From Fusibacillus kribbianus (lineage in GTDB: Bacteria > Bacillota > Clostridia > Lachnospirales > Lachnospiraceae), in NCBI RefSeq assembly GCF_030053595.1, contig NZ_JASGBQ010000003.1, forward strand, positions 1 to 64,000: 64,000 nt of DNA. The letters are read 5' to 3'. A program made the translations under genes and the position numbers. The first letter of the stretch is position 1; every line of letters begins with the position of its first letter. This document shows positions 15,104 to 25,415 of the stretch, piece by piece. The notes beneath the pieces were generated by a model. The model did not search any database and was not told where the DNA came from. It worked only from the letters and a program-made list of their open reading frames with translations.

Positions 15104-17140
15104 TTACAACTCTCCTTCATCCAGCATTTTTTTGATAGTCGCCTTTACCCGCTCCACGCCCTGTTCAATGGTACAGCCCTTGAGCTGTGCACCGGCAACA
15201 CTCATATGTCCGCCGCCTCCCAGCTTTTCCATGATCAGCTGCACATTTACCTCGTCAATGGAACGGGCACTGATGTATATTTTATTCTGATACTCTGTGA
15301 GAACGATCGATGCTTTGATTCCCACAATGTTAAGAAGCTCATTTGCTGCCTGCGCCCCGATAATGGTAGGGCTTTCCACGCCATCAGCCGGGCAGATGCT
15401 GATGGCAAAGGCATCCTCGAAGACCTCCGCATGGCGAACCGCCTCCGCCTTTGCCTTATAATCGGACATGCTGTCGCGGAAGATCTTCCGCACTCTCGTC
15501 ACATCCGCACCGTTCCTGCGAAGGAAGGCCGCTGCCTCAAAGGTGCGGACACCTGTCTTGTTCATGAAATTGTTGGTATCAATGACGATACCGGCGTACA
15601 TGGCATCTGCCTCCGCCTGACGGATACGGATATTGTCCCCCATATACTGAAGGATCTCCGCCACCATCTCACAGGTGGAAGACGCATAGGGCTCCACATA
15701 GGAAAGCACCGCATTGGTGATGCTCTCTCTCGTCTGACGGTGATGATCAAGCACCACAATGGTGGGAATCATCTCCAGCAGAGGAGAACACTCCGTAAAG
15801 TTGGGTCTGTTCACATCAACCACAACAAGAAGAGAATTGCTGTCCGCCATCTCAACAGCCCGGTCGCCGCGGATGAACATATCCTCGGGATAGTCCGGAT
15901 TGTTCATAAACCGCTCCAGAATCGGCCGGACAGAGGTGGTGATATCATCCAGAACAATATGGGCATTTTTATTCAGAGCGCTGCAGGCCCGGTATATACC
16001 GATACCTGCTCCCAGGGAATCCATATCTCCGATCTTGTGTCCCATAATGAACACCTGCTCCCTGGTCTCCACCAGTTCTCTGAGCGCATGGGCCTTCACA
16101 CGGGCCTTGACCCGGGTGTTCTTTTCCTGAGACTGGGACTTGCCGCCGTAATAGCTGATGGTCTCGCCATCCTTGACCACCGCCTGATCGCCGCCGCGGC
16201 CGAGGGCCATGTCAATGGCAGTTCTGGCATACTCATAATTCTGGATATAGCTTCCTCCTCCCATACCCAGGCCGATGGAAAGCGTCACTGCCATGTCATT
16301 GCCGATATTGACCGTCTTCACATCCTCCAGGAGGGAAAATCTGGCGGCCGTCAGAGTCTCCATATACTGGTTTTTGATCACAATGAAATATTTATCCTTT
16401 TCGATCTTCTTTACAATACCGCCGATGCTGGTAATATACTTATTGATCTTCCGGTCGATCAGGGCGCTCAAAAGAGAACGGCGTACCTCCTCAATACTCT
16501 CCAGCGCCTCCTCATAATTGTCCAGATAGATGAGTCCTGCCACCAGCTTCTGATTCTCAATCTCTCTCTGAAACTCGATCTTCTCCGTTTCATCAAAGAG
16601 ATATGCGGCAATGAGCCCCACCTGGAAGCCGTTTTCCTCCTCGGAGACCTCGTCGCCGGACATATATATGTTTTTCAGATGGAGCCGGTAATACCGGTTT
16701 TCATAGGAAACATCAAAGGCCACTTCCTCGTCAAAGGGGGTAAAGGGCCTCTCCCCCACCTCCGGGAACAGATCGGTGATCTTCTTCCTCAGGCTCTTAT
16801 CCCTCCGCACAACAGCCGCAAAAGCATTGTTGACCCAGAGGATCTTTCCCTGCTCGTCCAGGAGCGCATAGGGAACGTCCAGATCAGACAGAAGCTGCTT
16901 CTGTATCTGCGCGTGATTGACCGCGAACAAAAGAAGCTCTCTCATGACCATGGGGCGCTTTGCAAAATAAAACCACAGGGCGATCACCAGATAGATCACT
17001 GCCGGTATCGTGCAGATGAGTCCTGCTCTCACATCAAAAATATACGCCACCGCAGTAATGGCGATGACCAGAATCCCCATATATAACGGCCAGCCCAGGA
17101 ATCCCTGCAGCCACCCTTTCAGCTTCATATCATTTTTCAT
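15104..17140 (-). CDS. gdpP: c-di-AMP phosphodiesterase GdpP
   Basis: GdpP degrades cyclic di-AMP at the membrane and so tunes osmotic and cell-wall control. This 678-residue protein has two N-terminal membrane segments, a degenerate PAS domain ([19 protein letters not shown]), a degenerate GGDEF domain (residues about 180-310), then DHH and DHHA1 domains: [30 protein letters not shown] and the [10 protein letters not shown] motif. The start at 17140 follows AAGGAGA. It is the first gene of the gdpP-rplI-dnaB operon. Confidence 0.95.
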   Translation of the reverse strand: MKNDMKLKGWLQGFLGWPLYMGILVIAITAVAYIFDVRAGLICTIPAVIYLVIALWFYFAKRPMVMRELLLFAVNHAQIQKQLLSDLDVPYALLDEQGKILWVNNAFAAVVRRDKSLRKKITDLFPEVGERPFTPFDEEVAFDVSYENRYYRLHLKNIYMSGDEVSEEENGFQVGLIAAYLFDETEKIEFQREIENQKLVAGLIYLDNYEEALESIEEVRRSLLSALIDRKINKYITSIGGIVKKIEKDKYFIVIKNQYMETLTAARFSLLEDVKTVNIGNDMAVTLSIGLGMGGGSYIQNYEYARTAIDMALGRGGDQAVVKDGETISYYGGKSQSQEKNTRVKARVKAHALRELVETREQVFIMGHKIGDMDSLGAGIGIYRACSALNKNAHIVLDDITTSVRPILERFMNNPDYPEDMFIRGDRAVEMADSNSLLVVVDVNRPNFTECSPLLEMIPTIVVLDHHRQTRESITNAVLSYVEPYASSTCEMVAEILQYMGDNIRIRQAEADAMYAGIVIDTNNFMNKTGVRTFEAAAFLRRNGADVTRVRKIFRDSMSDYKAKAEAVRHAEVFEDAFAISICPADGVESPTIIGAQAANELLNIVGIKASIVLTEYQNKIYISARSIDEVNVQLIMEKLGGGGHMSVAGAQLKGCTIEQGVERVKATIKKMLDEGEL

Positions 17141-17324
17141 AGGCTTCTCCTTAAATGGCAGAAAGGCCATCTTGGCTCTATTATACCATTAATAGAGCTT
17201 CTTTACAAGAATTTCACTCTCTGAACCGACGGATTTTCCATTGACCTGCTGCCTCCCCGGCATTATAATAGAAACAATGAATAACAGAAAGTCTTTTATA
17301 GAAGGCAAGGAGGGTTTTTCTACT

Positions 17325-18323
17325 ATGGTGAACAGAAGCTATTACGGACACGATACTCAGTTTTACGGAGTGGAGGAGCACCGACTGGTGGGTGGTAAGG
17401 GTGACGGCATGCGGCTTTTTCAGGTCCGCAACGGAAGCGGCCTGGAATTTACAGTTTCCGCTGACCGTGCCGCCGACATTTCCCGTATTTCCTTCAAGGG
17501 TGTGAATATGAACTATATGGGTTCCGCAGGCTATGTGGCTCCCGCTTACTATGACGAGCCGGGCTTTGGGTTTTTGAAGTCCTTCAACTGCGGCTTCCTC
17601 ACCACCTGCGGCCTTCAGTCCATCGGTACTCCCAGCGTGGACGGCGACGTGCCCTGCCCTTTGCACGGCACCATTTCCAATACGCCTGCCGATCGGATCT
17701 ATTACACCGAGGAGGATGGAAAAATTGAGCTTCATGCGAAAATAACCGATGCTGAGATCTTCAAGCAGAAGCTTATCTTAAACAGAACGATCTCCTGCGA
17801 ATACGGCAGCAATAAGCTTACCATCTCCGATACTGTCAAAAATGAAGGTTCCGCAGATGAGCCCTTCATGCTGCTCTATCATATGAATATGGGGTATCCT
17901 CTCCTCAGCGAAAAGGCAAGAGTCGCCGTTTCCTCCAAGCATGTGATTCCCCGTGACGAACACGCCGCCAGGGATCTGGACACCTGGGATAAGATGCTGG
18001 CTCCCATTCCCAATTTCCAGGAGCAGTGCTATTACCATGAATTTGAAGATCACAAGCCCTGCGCCAAGATCTTCAATCCCGACGCCGGCGTCGGACTGGC
18101 CATCCGCTGGGACGAAAAGCAGATCCCTTACATGACCGAATGGAAAATGATGGGCGAGCGCGATTATGTTCTCGGTCTGGAGCCCTGCATCAGCAAGCTG
18201 GAGGGCCGCGCAGAGCTTCGCAAAAACGGTACTCTGCAGTTCATCAAACCCGGTGAGGTCCGCCACTTCGAGCTGGAAGTAGAGCTCTTCGACAACGAGG
18301 CTGACTGGGAAGCGGCAGAATAA
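17325..18323 (+). CDS. Aldose 1-epimerase-like protein (DUF4432 type)
   Basis: This 332-residue beta-sandwich protein belongs to the DUF4432/aldose epimerase superfamily. Visible features are RLFQVRNGSGLEFTVSADRAADIS near the start, CGLLTTCG-like FNCGFLTTCGL, PLHGTISNTPAD, LLYHMNMGYPLL (a likely active-site region with His) and GLEPCISKLEG. Members bind or epimerise sugars, but few have been tested. MVNRSYYG at 17325 follows AAGGAGG, so the upstream codons are not used. It is monocistronic. Confidence 0.8.
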   Translation: MVNRSYYGHDTQFYGVEEHRLVGGKGDGMRLFQVRNGSGLEFTVSADRAADISRISFKGVNMNYMGSAGYVAPAYYDEPGFGFLKSFNCGFLTTCGLQSIGTPSVDGDVPCPLHGTISNTPADRIYYTEEDGKIELHAKITDAEIFKQKLILNRTISCEYGSNKLTISDTVKNEGSADEPFMLLYHMNMGYPLLSEKARVAVSSKHVIPRDEHAARDLDTWDKMLAPIPNFQEQCYYHEFEDHKPCAKIFNPDAGVGLAIRWDEKQIPYMTEWKMMGERDYVLGLEPCISKLEGRAELRKNGTLQFIKPGEVRHFELEVELFDNEADWEAAE

Positions 18324-18357
18324 CATTCCTGCTCCCATATGCAGAAAGCAGAAAGAA

Positions 18358-18402
18358 AGTCTCTGTTCCACAGGAGAATAAACATCTGTGGAGCAGAGAC
18401 TT
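18358..18402. terminator. Terminator between the epimerase-like gene and the AEC gene
   Basis: AGTCTCTG/CAGAGACT and CCACAG/CTGTGG form a long stem with a small internal loop. T-rich sequence follows on the plus strand, and on the minus strand it lies 24 bp after the AEC stop codon, so it serves both convergent genes. Confidence 0.85.
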
Positions 18403-18425
18403 CTTTTACATAAGACAGCCTCCTT

Positions 18426-19355
18426 TTAAAGCATCTGATAAACAAGAACGCAAAGCGGCATCGTAATTATGCACAGAAGGGTAGACATCACATTGATAAG
18501 CCCTGCGTTCTGCTCATCTTTTTCATACACCTGGGCAAACTGGACGATATTAGACGCCGACGGTGCAGCACTGGCTAAAAAAACCACAAAGAGTATATCC
18601 TTTGAGCCCGGCACCATGCCCCAAATGTTACTGAACCACATAAGAAAAGCCACAATCATCGGATAAACGATAAGTCTTCCAAAGCAAACGGCATACACCC
18701 GGAGCCTTCTAAAAGCCTCAGAAAAGCGCATGCTTCCGATGATGATTCCAGTGACAAACATACTGACAGGCGCGATGGCCTTTCCTGCAGACGAAACAGC
18801 CTCCTCCAGAACTGAGGGCAGTCTCAGCCCCGTCACAGCCATCACAATTCCCGCAAGAATTGCCAGCATACTGCTGTTTAAAAAAAGCTTTCTTAAGGAC
18901 AGTTGTTTTTCTCCGCTTATCATAAACTTTCCATGGGTCCAGATAAACAGATTCTGTGTGACAATATATGCACTGCAGTAAATGATCATCTCTTCCCCAA
19001 GGACAGCACTTACCAGCGGAATAATGAGATTTCCTGCATTTGGATAGATCAACGAAGCCCTCTCAATGACGCTCATCGAAAGCTTTCTGTTCAAAAGCCA
19101 GGTCAGAATCAGATAGAGAACATTCACCGCCAGACTCGCTCCGAAGGCAATCAGAAGTCCCCGGAAAGTGTCTTTCGTAAATTCGATCTGAAAGGAATTC
19201 ACCAGAATGCAGGGTACGATCACATAGAGCGCCAGCTTTGAAATTCCCTTGCTGTCCTCTCTGGAAACTATACCACATTTCACTGCTATAAATCCAAAAC
19301 CAATCAGGACAAACATTACGCCGATCTGTTTCATCAGCAGCAAAGCCAGATTCAT
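18426..19355 (-). CDS. AEC-family membrane transporter
   Basis: This 309-residue protein is strongly hydrophobic throughout, with about ten membrane segments. LIGFGFIAVKCG and LALYVIVPCILVNSFQ at the start, LIYPNAGNLIIPLVSAVLGE in the middle and ASAAPSASNIVQFAQVYEKD near the end are typical of the auxin efflux carrier (AEC) family. Bacterial members move malate, malonate and other organic acids. It is the last gene of the liv-like operon, so it may export or import an acid linked to that pathway. Confidence 0.85.
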   Translation of the reverse strand: MNLALLLMKQIGVMFVLIGFGFIAVKCGIVSREDSKGISKLALYVIVPCILVNSFQIEFTKDTFRGLLIAFGASLAVNVLYLILTWLLNRKLSMSVIERASLIYPNAGNLIIPLVSAVLGEEMIIYCSAYIVTQNLFIWTHGKFMISGEKQLSLRKLFLNSSMLAILAGIVMAVTGLRLPSVLEEAVSSAGKAIAPVSMFVTGIIIGSMRFSEAFRRLRVYAVCFGRLIVYPMIVAFLMWFSNIWGMVPGSKDILFVVFLASAAPSASNIVQFAQVYEKDEQNAGLINVMSTLLCIITMPLCVLVYQML

Positions 19356-19376
19356 TTTACTCTCCTCTTTTCAGGA

Positions 19377-20144
19377 TCACAGTCCAAACAACCGCTTCGC
19401 ATTGAGTCCCATTACCTTTTCCGTTGTTTCCTCTCCATAAGCAGACAGCATCTCCAGATAGGCCGCCTTAACCTTTTCTACATTATAAAAGGGAGTATCC
19501 GAACCAAACAGAACACGATCTGCTCCTAAGAGGTCAATAGCCCGTTTGACCTTATCCACGCCTATGGCGCTTCCTATCAAATACATATTGGAATAATCCT
19601 TTGCTGTCTCAATGACGCGATCGCTGACATCCGGTTCCCCGGCCCCTCCCATATGCACCATCAGGATCGGCATCTCCGGATATCTGGAAGCTGCAGCTGC
19701 TGCCCGTCTGGGATCCGTAAACTCCGGATAATCAGCCCCAATATGAAATGCAAGCATCCCGCCAAGCCTGGCAATCACGTCGATGACCTCCATCGCTTCC
19801 GGTGAATCAATATAATACTCGTTCTGTGCTCCGTTAAGTTTTACTCCACAGAAGCCGTATTCCTCAAGGCATTTGCGGGCATCTTCTTTGGCTTTCTCCA
19901 CTCCTTCTCCAATATTCGCCCATCCGAAAGGTACCATACGGGAATTCACCCGGGAAGCTTCATAAATATAGGCATTGCTCTCTGATACATCCTCCACTCC
20001 CTGAGGCAGAAGCCATACCAGAGCTTTATCGATTCCGGCCGCTTCCATAATCTTTTCCCATTGCTCTGCCCCTATACTTCCGTCAAAATTTTTATAGGGA
20101 GACATGTGGGTATCTGCATCTAAAACGAAATACTTTTTCTCCAT
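19377..20144 (-). CDS. Amidohydrolase-family protein (amidohydrolase_2)
   Basis: This 255-residue TIM-barrel metal-dependent hydrolase or decarboxylase has FVLDADTHMSPY near the start (the DxH metal motif), LAFHIGADYP, PILMVHMGGAG and VLFGSDTPFYN, which supply metal and catalytic residues. The family includes lactone hydrolases and aromatic acid decarboxylases. The second of two adjacent ATGs (20144) has the better spacing to AAGGAG. It sits between rpiB-like and AEC genes in the LacI-controlled operon, so it probably acts on a sugar-acid-like compound; the substrate is unknown. Confidence 0.8.
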   Translation of the reverse strand: MEKKYFVLDADTHMSPYKNFDGSIGAEQWEKIMEAAGIDKALVWLLPQGVEDVSESNAYIYEASRVNSRMVPFGWANIGEGVEKAKEDARKCLEEYGFCGVKLNGAQNEYYIDSPEAMEVIDVIARLGGMLAFHIGADYPEFTDPRRAAAAASRYPEMPILMVHMGGAGEPDVSDRVIETAKDYSNMYLIGSAIGVDKVKRAIDLLGADRVLFGSDTPFYNVEKVKAAYLEMLSAYGEETTEKVMGLNAKRLFGL

Positions 20145-20154
20145 CATTTTCTCC

Positions 20155-20613
20155 TTATTTATATCCTTTATCCATCTCATCCAGCAACCGGATCACATGC
20201 TTCGTTCTCTCATCAGTATTTCCCTTTGCCTCAAAAAACGCCTTCAGAAGATCAGGTGCCAGCCATTCTCCAACTATTTTCTCTCCAATACACATCACAT
20301 TCACATGGTCATGTTCGACACACTGATGAGCACAGTGATAATCATGGACGATAGATGCACGAATCCCCGGAATCTTATTGCAGGCAACCGATGCCCCCAC
20401 TCCGGTACCGCAGAACATCACCCCCCGCTCTGCCTTTCCTTCCAGAATAGGCGCACATACCTTTTTTGCCATATCCGGGAAATAAACCAGATCATCAGGC
20501 CCATTGTTTCCATTGTCGATTACCGTATGCCCCAACGATTCAATATACGGTATCATTACCTTTTTCAAATTGTAGCCTGCATGATCACTTCCAACCGATA
20601 TAATCATACTCAA
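20155..20613 (-). CDS. RpiB/LacAB-family sugar-phosphate isomerase
   Basis: This 152-residue protein belongs to the RpiB/LacAB family, which interconverts aldose and ketose phosphates such as ribose 5-phosphate and ribulose 5-phosphate. It shows VGSDHAGY at the N-terminus, the active-site CGTGVGASVACNKIPGIRAS and NVMCIGEKIVG. The ATG overlaps the stop codon of the upstream livF-like gene (ATGA), so translation is coupled. In this operon it is more likely a catabolic isomerase than the housekeeping RpiB. Confidence 0.87.
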   Translation of the reverse strand: MSMIISVGSDHAGYNLKKVMIPYIESLGHTVIDNGNNGPDDLVYFPDMAKKVCAPILEGKAERGVMFCGTGVGASVACNKIPGIRASIVHDYHCAHQCVEHDHVNVMCIGEKIVGEWLAPDLLKAFFEAKGNTDERTKHVIRLLDEMDKGYK

Positions 20614-21344
20614 TTCTCCTGTTCTTTTTTCTGTTTTCCAAGATACGCCTCTGTCACCCGACTGTCATGAAGAAGATCCGCCGACTTTCCGGACAGAGTA
20701 ATATTTCCTCGCTCCATTATATAAGCACGTTCTGATACGCTCAGTGCCAGGTGGGCATTCTGCTCAACCAAAAGCACCGGCGTTCCATTTTTATTGATTT
20801 CCACGATCTTCTCGAAAAGTTCGTCAATAATCAAAGGAGCCAGCCCCATAGAGGGCTCATCCAGCATAAGAAGCTTTGGCTTGCCCATGAGTGCTCTGCC
20901 GATGGCCAGCATCTGCTGCTCTCCGCCGGATAATGACCAGGCCAGCTGCTTTCTTCTCTCCAACAACCTGGGAAATATTTCATAAACCATATCCAAAAGC
21001 TCTCTGTTATCCCCCGCTCGCAGGCGGATACCCTTTTCGGCAGTAGTTCCCACCAGCAGATTCTGCTCCACAGTAAGTCCCGGAAACACATGGTGCCCTT
21101 CCGGAACCTGAAGCAGACTGCTTCTGGATATTTTATGCGGTGCCAACTTTGTGATATCCTTCCCCTGAAAGTGGATACTTCCCGTTTTCGTCACGTGACC
21201 GGAGATGGAATTGAGCAGTGTCGTCTTTCCCGCCCCATTGCTTCCGATAAGGGCAACGATCTCCCTGTCATTCACCTCAATCTCCACGCCGTGGAGCGCC
21301 TCAATGGTTCCGTAAAAAGAATGCAGTCCCTTAACGTCCAGCAT
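20610..21344 (-). CDS. livF: Branched-chain-type ABC transporter ATP-binding protein (LivF-like)
   Basis: This 244-residue ATPase powers a LivHM-type permease. It has Walker A GSNGAGKTTLLN, the signature LSGGEQQMLAIGRAL, Walker B LLMLDEPSMGLAP and the H-loop LLVEQNAH, all typical of LivF. MLDVKGLHSFY at 21344 follows GGGAGGTGG. It overlaps both neighbours slightly, showing tight operon coupling. Transporters of this type also carry urea, amides and other small solutes, so the symbol marks family only. Confidence 0.9.
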   Translation of the reverse strand: MLDVKGLHSFYGTIEALHGVEIEVNDREIVALIGSNGAGKTTLLNSISGHVTKTGSIHFQGKDITKLAPHKISRSSLLQVPEGHHVFPGLTVEQNLLVGTTAEKGIRLRAGDNRELLDMVYEIFPRLLERRKQLAWSLSGGEQQMLAIGRALMGKPKLLMLDEPSMGLAPLIIDELFEKIVEINKNGTPVLLVEQNAHLALSVSERAYIMERGNITLSGKSADLLHDSRVTEAYLGKQKKEQEN

Positions 21345-22095
21345 GATTTCCACCTCCCAGATAAGCTTTGATGACCGCCTCATTCTCCTGAACCTCTTTC
21401 GGTGTCCCGGTCATGATCTGATGTCCGAAATTGAGCACCGTAATCCGGTCACAGATGCTCATAACAAAATCCATGGCGTGCTCAATGAGAAGTACCGCGA
21501 TATTTTTGCCGACTGCCGCCTGAATAAGTGCTCCCACATATTCTGTCTCCCGGTTATTCAGTCCGGCAGCCGGTTCATCCAGGAGCATTACACTGGGTTC
21601 GCACAGGATTGCGCGGATAATTTCCAGGAGTTTCTGCTGTCCATAGGAAAGCTTATCCACTGTATCCTTCAGATTCACTGTCTCCAGACCGGCAGTTTTC
21701 ATCAGGACCGCCAGTTCATTGTCCACCTGCCCGCTCTTCTTTTTTCTTTTGTTTGCCAGATCCACTCCCATATAAATATTGGTTTTGATGTCACATCTCC
21801 CCAAAAGTCTGGGATGCTGAAAGGTTCTTGCAATTCCCGCCCGCGCCCGCTTATAAGTAGGCTGCTTTGAAATATTCTTATTTCCAAGGACCACCGTTCC
21901 CCGGTCGGGCATATAGATTCCTGTGATCAGATTGAGCAGTGTAGTTTTACCCGCCCCATTGGGACCGATCAGCCCGAACACTTCACCCGGGTACATTTCC
22001 AGACAGATCTCATCGGCTGCTACAACACCGCCAAAATTCTTGCAGACATCATTCAGCCTTAGGACTGCGTTTTCTGGGTTTGATATATTTTTCAT
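21331..22095 (-). CDS. livG: Branched-chain-type ABC transporter ATP-binding protein (LivG-like)
   Basis: The 254 residues show Walker A GPNGAGKTTLLNLITG, the LivG-specific insert around ARTFQHPRLLGRCD, a signature variant LSYGQQKLLEIIRAI, Walker B VMLLDEPAAGLN and LLIEHAMDFVMSI. It pairs with the LivF-like ATPase to drive uptake. The start lies inside the last codons of the livM-like gene. Confidence 0.9.
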   Translation of the reverse strand: MKNISNPENAVLRLNDVCKNFGGVVAADEICLEMYPGEVFGLIGPNGAGKTTLLNLITGIYMPDRGTVVLGNKNISKQPTYKRARAGIARTFQHPRLLGRCDIKTNIYMGVDLANKRKKKSGQVDNELAVLMKTAGLETVNLKDTVDKLSYGQQKLLEIIRAILCEPSVMLLDEPAAGLNNRETEYVGALIQAAVGKNIAVLLIEHAMDFVMSICDRITVLNFGHQIMTGTPKEVQENEAVIKAYLGGGNHAGR

Positions 22096-23041
22096 AGAGC
22101 GCTTTTCCTCCTCCCAAAATGCCTTCCGGCTGAATAATCATCAGAATCATGATTCCGATTCCATAAATAAACTGCATATAATTCTGTAAAGGCCGTACCC
22201 ATTCCTGAAGAAGCGAAATAATCAGAGTTCCAATAATGGCTCCGGCCGGAGAAATCGTTCCTCCCAGCATGATCATGATCAAATACATGGTGGACTGCTG
22301 ATAAGTAAAGGTCTGATAGCTCAGATAGCCGGATAAAAACGCATACAGAGCTCCGGCTGCTCCGCATAATGCCCCCGAAATAGCAAAGGCTATGCTCTTT
22401 GTGAGGAGACTGTTGACACCCAGACAATCTGCTGCCAGCTCGTTATCCCGTATCGCCATAAAGGATCTTCCCAGAGGAGAATGGAACAATACCTTGATGA
22501 TAACATTTACAATCAGACATACCAGAAAAATAATGAAAAATTTTGCTGTCTCGTTATCAGCAGTGAAACCGAAAAGCTGAAACGGCGGAATATCTGATAT
22601 GCCAAGGGCTCCTCCAGTCACAGGTGTCCAGTTCATGAACAGACCATTTAAAATCGTCATGAGACCAATGGTCGCAAAAGTAAAATAATACTGCCTCAGC
22701 CTGAAAAACGCAAAACCAAGAATAAAAGCTAAGAGCGCCGTTCCTGCAATGGCCACTATCATGGCGGGGACAGAACTGACGCCCAGTTTTAATGTCATAT
22801 TGGCCGTCAGGTAAGCTCCCACCCCCCAAAGCCCTGCTTGGGCAAAAGAATTCTGCCCGCACATTCCAAGGAGTACATACACGCTGAGCACACAAAGATA
22901 CGCAATCATGGCAATATTCAAAACCCTCAGCATATAACTGGAGGTCACAAATGGAAGCCCGCTGCCAAGAATCAGTACGATCAGGATCGTAATTAAAAAA
23001 GGCTTCTTTATGGATTTCAATCCTTCAACCAATGCCGTCAC
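22049..23041 (-). CDS. livM: Branched-chain-type ABC transporter permease (LivM-like)
   Basis: This 330-residue permease has about nine or ten membrane segments and the LivM features CGQNSFAQAGLWGVGAYLTA, SPLGRSFMAIRDNELAADCLGVN (the loop that contacts the ATPase) and MIMLGGTISPAGAIIG. The start codon is GTG at 23041, directly after the LivH stop codon and eight bases after AGGAGA. Confidence 0.9.
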   Translation of the reverse strand: MTALVEGLKSIKKPFLITILIVLILGSGLPFVTSSYMLRVLNIAMIAYLCVLSVYVLLGMCGQNSFAQAGLWGVGAYLTANMTLKLGVSSVPAMIVAIAGTALLAFILGFAFFRLRQYYFTFATIGLMTILNGLFMNWTPVTGGALGISDIPPFQLFGFTADNETAKFFIIFLVCLIVNVIIKVLFHSPLGRSFMAIRDNELAADCLGVNSLLTKSIAFAISGALCGAAGALYAFLSGYLSYQTFTYQQSTMYLIMIMLGGTISPAGAIIGTLIISLLQEWVRPLQNYMQFIYGIGIMILMIIQPEGILGGGKALYEKYIKPRKRSPKAE

Positions 23042-23908
23042 CTACGCTTTCTCCTGTATTTTTTCGCCAAAGATTCCCTGAGGCCGAATCATCAAAATCG
23101 CAATGAGTACCACATAGATCAGAACCAGCTGATATGTGCTGGATATATATGCTCCTCCAAAAGCCTCTACAAGTCCGACGATTAGGCCTCCGATAATCGC
23201 ACCTGGTACACTTCCGAATCCTCCGATGACAATAGCCGCAAAAGCCTTTGCACCGGCTGTGCCACCCATCACGTTGTTAAGAAAGAATATGGGAGCCAAA
23301 AGTCCTCCACCCACGCCTGTAATCATTGCAGATAGTGCAAAGGTCAGACCAATGGAAAAAATAACCGGGATTCCTGTGAGAGAAGCCATATACTGATCCT
23401 GTGCCGTGGCCTGCATCATATTTCCAATAAAGGTTTTCTCAAGAAGGATATATACTAAAATCATAATTACTGCCGATACAACAATAATCGCAATATGCTG
23501 CCACTGAACCGAGGCTGTTCCTATTTTCACGGTTCCTTCCACTACACGGTCCATACTGACCGGAATAGATCCCCAAATCAGTCTGGCTCCTTCCTTAAAA
23601 GCGATGGATGCTCCCATGGCGCTGACAATGATAGCCTTAGCCTGGGCATTTCTCAGCGGCCAGTAAGAGCTTCTCATGAAAAGAACACCGACCACTCCCA
23701 TGGACAAAGACGCAAGGAGCAGTGAAACCACGATTGGCAGATGCAGGATCTGGTTGAAGGTATAGCAGAAATATCCGCCGAACATCAAAAACTCACCCTG
23801 GGCGAAATTCATGATTCCCACCGAACGAAAAATCAGAACCATTCCCATCGCAATCAGGCCATACACGATTCCCATTGACATTCCGGAAATCAATAATTGT
23901 AGATTCAT
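23042..23908 (-). CDS. livH: Branched-chain-type ABC transporter permease (LivH-like)
   Basis: This 288-residue permease is the partner of LivM. It has MGIVYGLIAMGMVLIFRSVG and MNFAQGEFLMFGGYF near the start, GNMMQATAQDQYMASLTGIPV as the ATPase-contact loop, and AIVIGGFGSVPGAIIGGLIVGL near the end. About eight membrane segments are seen. Confidence 0.92.
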   Translation of the reverse strand: MNLQLLISGMSMGIVYGLIAMGMVLIFRSVGIMNFAQGEFLMFGGYFCYTFNQILHLPIVVSLLLASLSMGVVGVLFMRSSYWPLRNAQAKAIIVSAMGASIAFKEGARLIWGSIPVSMDRVVEGTVKIGTASVQWQHIAIIVVSAVIMILVYILLEKTFIGNMMQATAQDQYMASLTGIPVIFSIGLTFALSAMITGVGGGLLAPIFFLNNVMGGTAGAKAFAAIVIGGFGSVPGAIIGGLIVGLVEAFGGAYISSTYQLVLIYVVLIAILMIRPQGIFGEKIQEKA

Positions 23909-23966
23909 AGTTCTTCCGCCTTTCTATACTAATGGGGAGCTTGATCCGCTCCCCATCCTCTGTCTG

Positions 23967-25220
23967 CTATTCGATTACCTTTTCCGACGTAATTTCTGCA
24001 ATAATTTCCGCCTTCTGGTCTTTCACTCTTACAAGCAGGCCGCCGCGTCCGCAGTCTCCGTTGGTCCGGCAGTCGTAGGTCGTAATCGCACCCGGATAGC
24101 TGTCAATGGTATTCATCGCATCTCTTACCGCTGCTCTGTCAGTTGTTCCTGCACGTTCAATTGCCTCACAGATGATAGAAATATGGTCGTAAATCTGAGC
24201 TGCAGCCTTACCGCACTCCTCACCATAAAGCTCCTGATATTTCTTTGCAAAAGCATTGCCCTTCTCATTGGGGGTATTCGGAACCCATGCAGACGCGCAG
24301 TAAACATCATCAGTGGCATCGCCAGCCAGCTGAATGGTTACCGGATCAGCAAAAGCATTGGAGCCTAAAATCGGAGCTTCAATTCCCATGGACCGGATCT
24401 GAGTAACCAGGATCGCCGCTTCTGTCTGGAAGGCTGCTCCGATGATAGCCTCTGCACCCGAATTCTGCACCTGGGCGATCTGAGAGGAGAAATCCTTCGT
24501 TCCTGTAGTAAACGGAACCGTTACCATAGGTTCAATGCCGTAATCAGCAAGAGCCTCTGTAAATAATCTTGCCTGGTCAGAGGAAGAAGTCTCTGTATCA
24601 TGAAGAATCGCAAAACTCTTTAATCCCAGATCTTCAACTGCATATTTAATCAGTGCTTTGCAGAGAGTTTCATCACAGGCCCGAAGCTGGAACAGCCATT
24701 TATTATCATTATTGCACATATCCCTCAGCGTAGGAGAAGATCCCTGTGCAGTCGTCAGAATGCTAAATTCCAGGGCGGAGGGTGCCTGAGCCATACCATC
24801 ATTGGAACTGTCCGGTCCGATTATTGCAACAATATCATCATCCGCAGCCAGTTTCCTGTAAGCATTTACTGCTCCGACATCTGTACCGAGTGCATCCTCG
24901 ATAACAACCTCAATCGGGCGTCCCAGCACACCGCCTGCGCTGTTGATCTCCTCTTCGATAATCTTTACCGCATTGGATGCATACTGTCCCTCCAGAGCGC
25001 GGTCACCGGTCAAAACTGTAGTCAGACCGATTTTAATAGGATCTCCGGACACTTCCGACTCTCCATCTGCTTCTTTGTCCCCTTCTGTTTCTTTTGCCTG
25101 TGTTTCCTTTGCTGCTTCTGTTTTTGCCGCAGTTTCTTTCGCTTCTTCCTTACCGGAACCACACCCCACAAGTCCCACCGCGAGGAACACAGCCAACAAC
25201 AATGCTACTGCTTTTTTCAT
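23967..25220 (-). CDS. livJ: Branched-chain-type ABC transporter substrate-binding lipoprotein (LivJ-like)
   Basis: This 417-residue periplasmic-binding-type protein is anchored as a lipoprotein: a short basic start, a hydrophobic stretch and the lipobox LVGCGSG. A Lys/Glu/Thr-rich linker (residues about 25-60) leads into a type I binding fold that begins IKIGLTTVLTGDRALEGQYA. GTDVGAVNAYRKL and GPDSSNDGMAQAP are typical ligand-pocket regions. MKKAVALLL at 25220 is the start. First gene of the operon; a LacI-type operator lies 58 bp upstream. Confidence 0.92.
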   Translation of the reverse strand: MKKAVALLLAVFLAVGLVGCGSGKEEAKETAAKTEAAKETQAKETEGDKEADGESEVSGDPIKIGLTTVLTGDRALEGQYASNAVKIIEEEINSAGGVLGRPIEVVIEDALGTDVGAVNAYRKLAADDDIVAIIGPDSSNDGMAQAPSALEFSILTTAQGSSPTLRDMCNNDNKWLFQLRACDETLCKALIKYAVEDLGLKSFAILHDTETSSSDQARLFTEALADYGIEPMVTVPFTTGTKDFSSQIAQVQNSGAEAIIGAAFQTEAAILVTQIRSMGIEAPILGSNAFADPVTIQLAGDATDDVYCASAWVPNTPNEKGNAFAKKYQELYGEECGKAAAQIYDHISIICEAIERAGTTDRAAVRDAMNTIDSYPGAITTYDCRTNGDCGRGGLLVRVKDQKAEIIAEITSEKVIE

Positions 25221-25277
25221 AGAAATACCTCCCATATTGTATTTTGTAATCCGGCGTTACCATATTTTTATCATCTG

Positions 25278-25291
25278 TGTAACCGTTTACA
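25278..25291. promoter_or_regulatory. LacI-type operator upstream of the liv-like operon
   Basis: TGTAACCGTTTACA matches the usual LacI/GalR-family operator TGTAAACGTTTACA at 13 of 14 positions. It lies 58 bp upstream of the LivJ-like start codon. Confidence 0.6.
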
Positions 25292-25415
25292 TTTTAAATT
25301 TTATAACCAGATGTGATATTTGTCAATAAAATATTTTTTTATCTTTTTATAATTAGCAATTATGTACATTTATGTGACGAATATTTGTCTATATTGCGTT
25401 ATGGATTTATCATTT

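Noticed and set aside
15206-17086. A 626-codon open frame antisense to gdpP
   Set aside because: It mirrors the full gdpP coding sequence, shows no family motif and results from codon bias; gdpP has all DHH/DHHA1 motifs.
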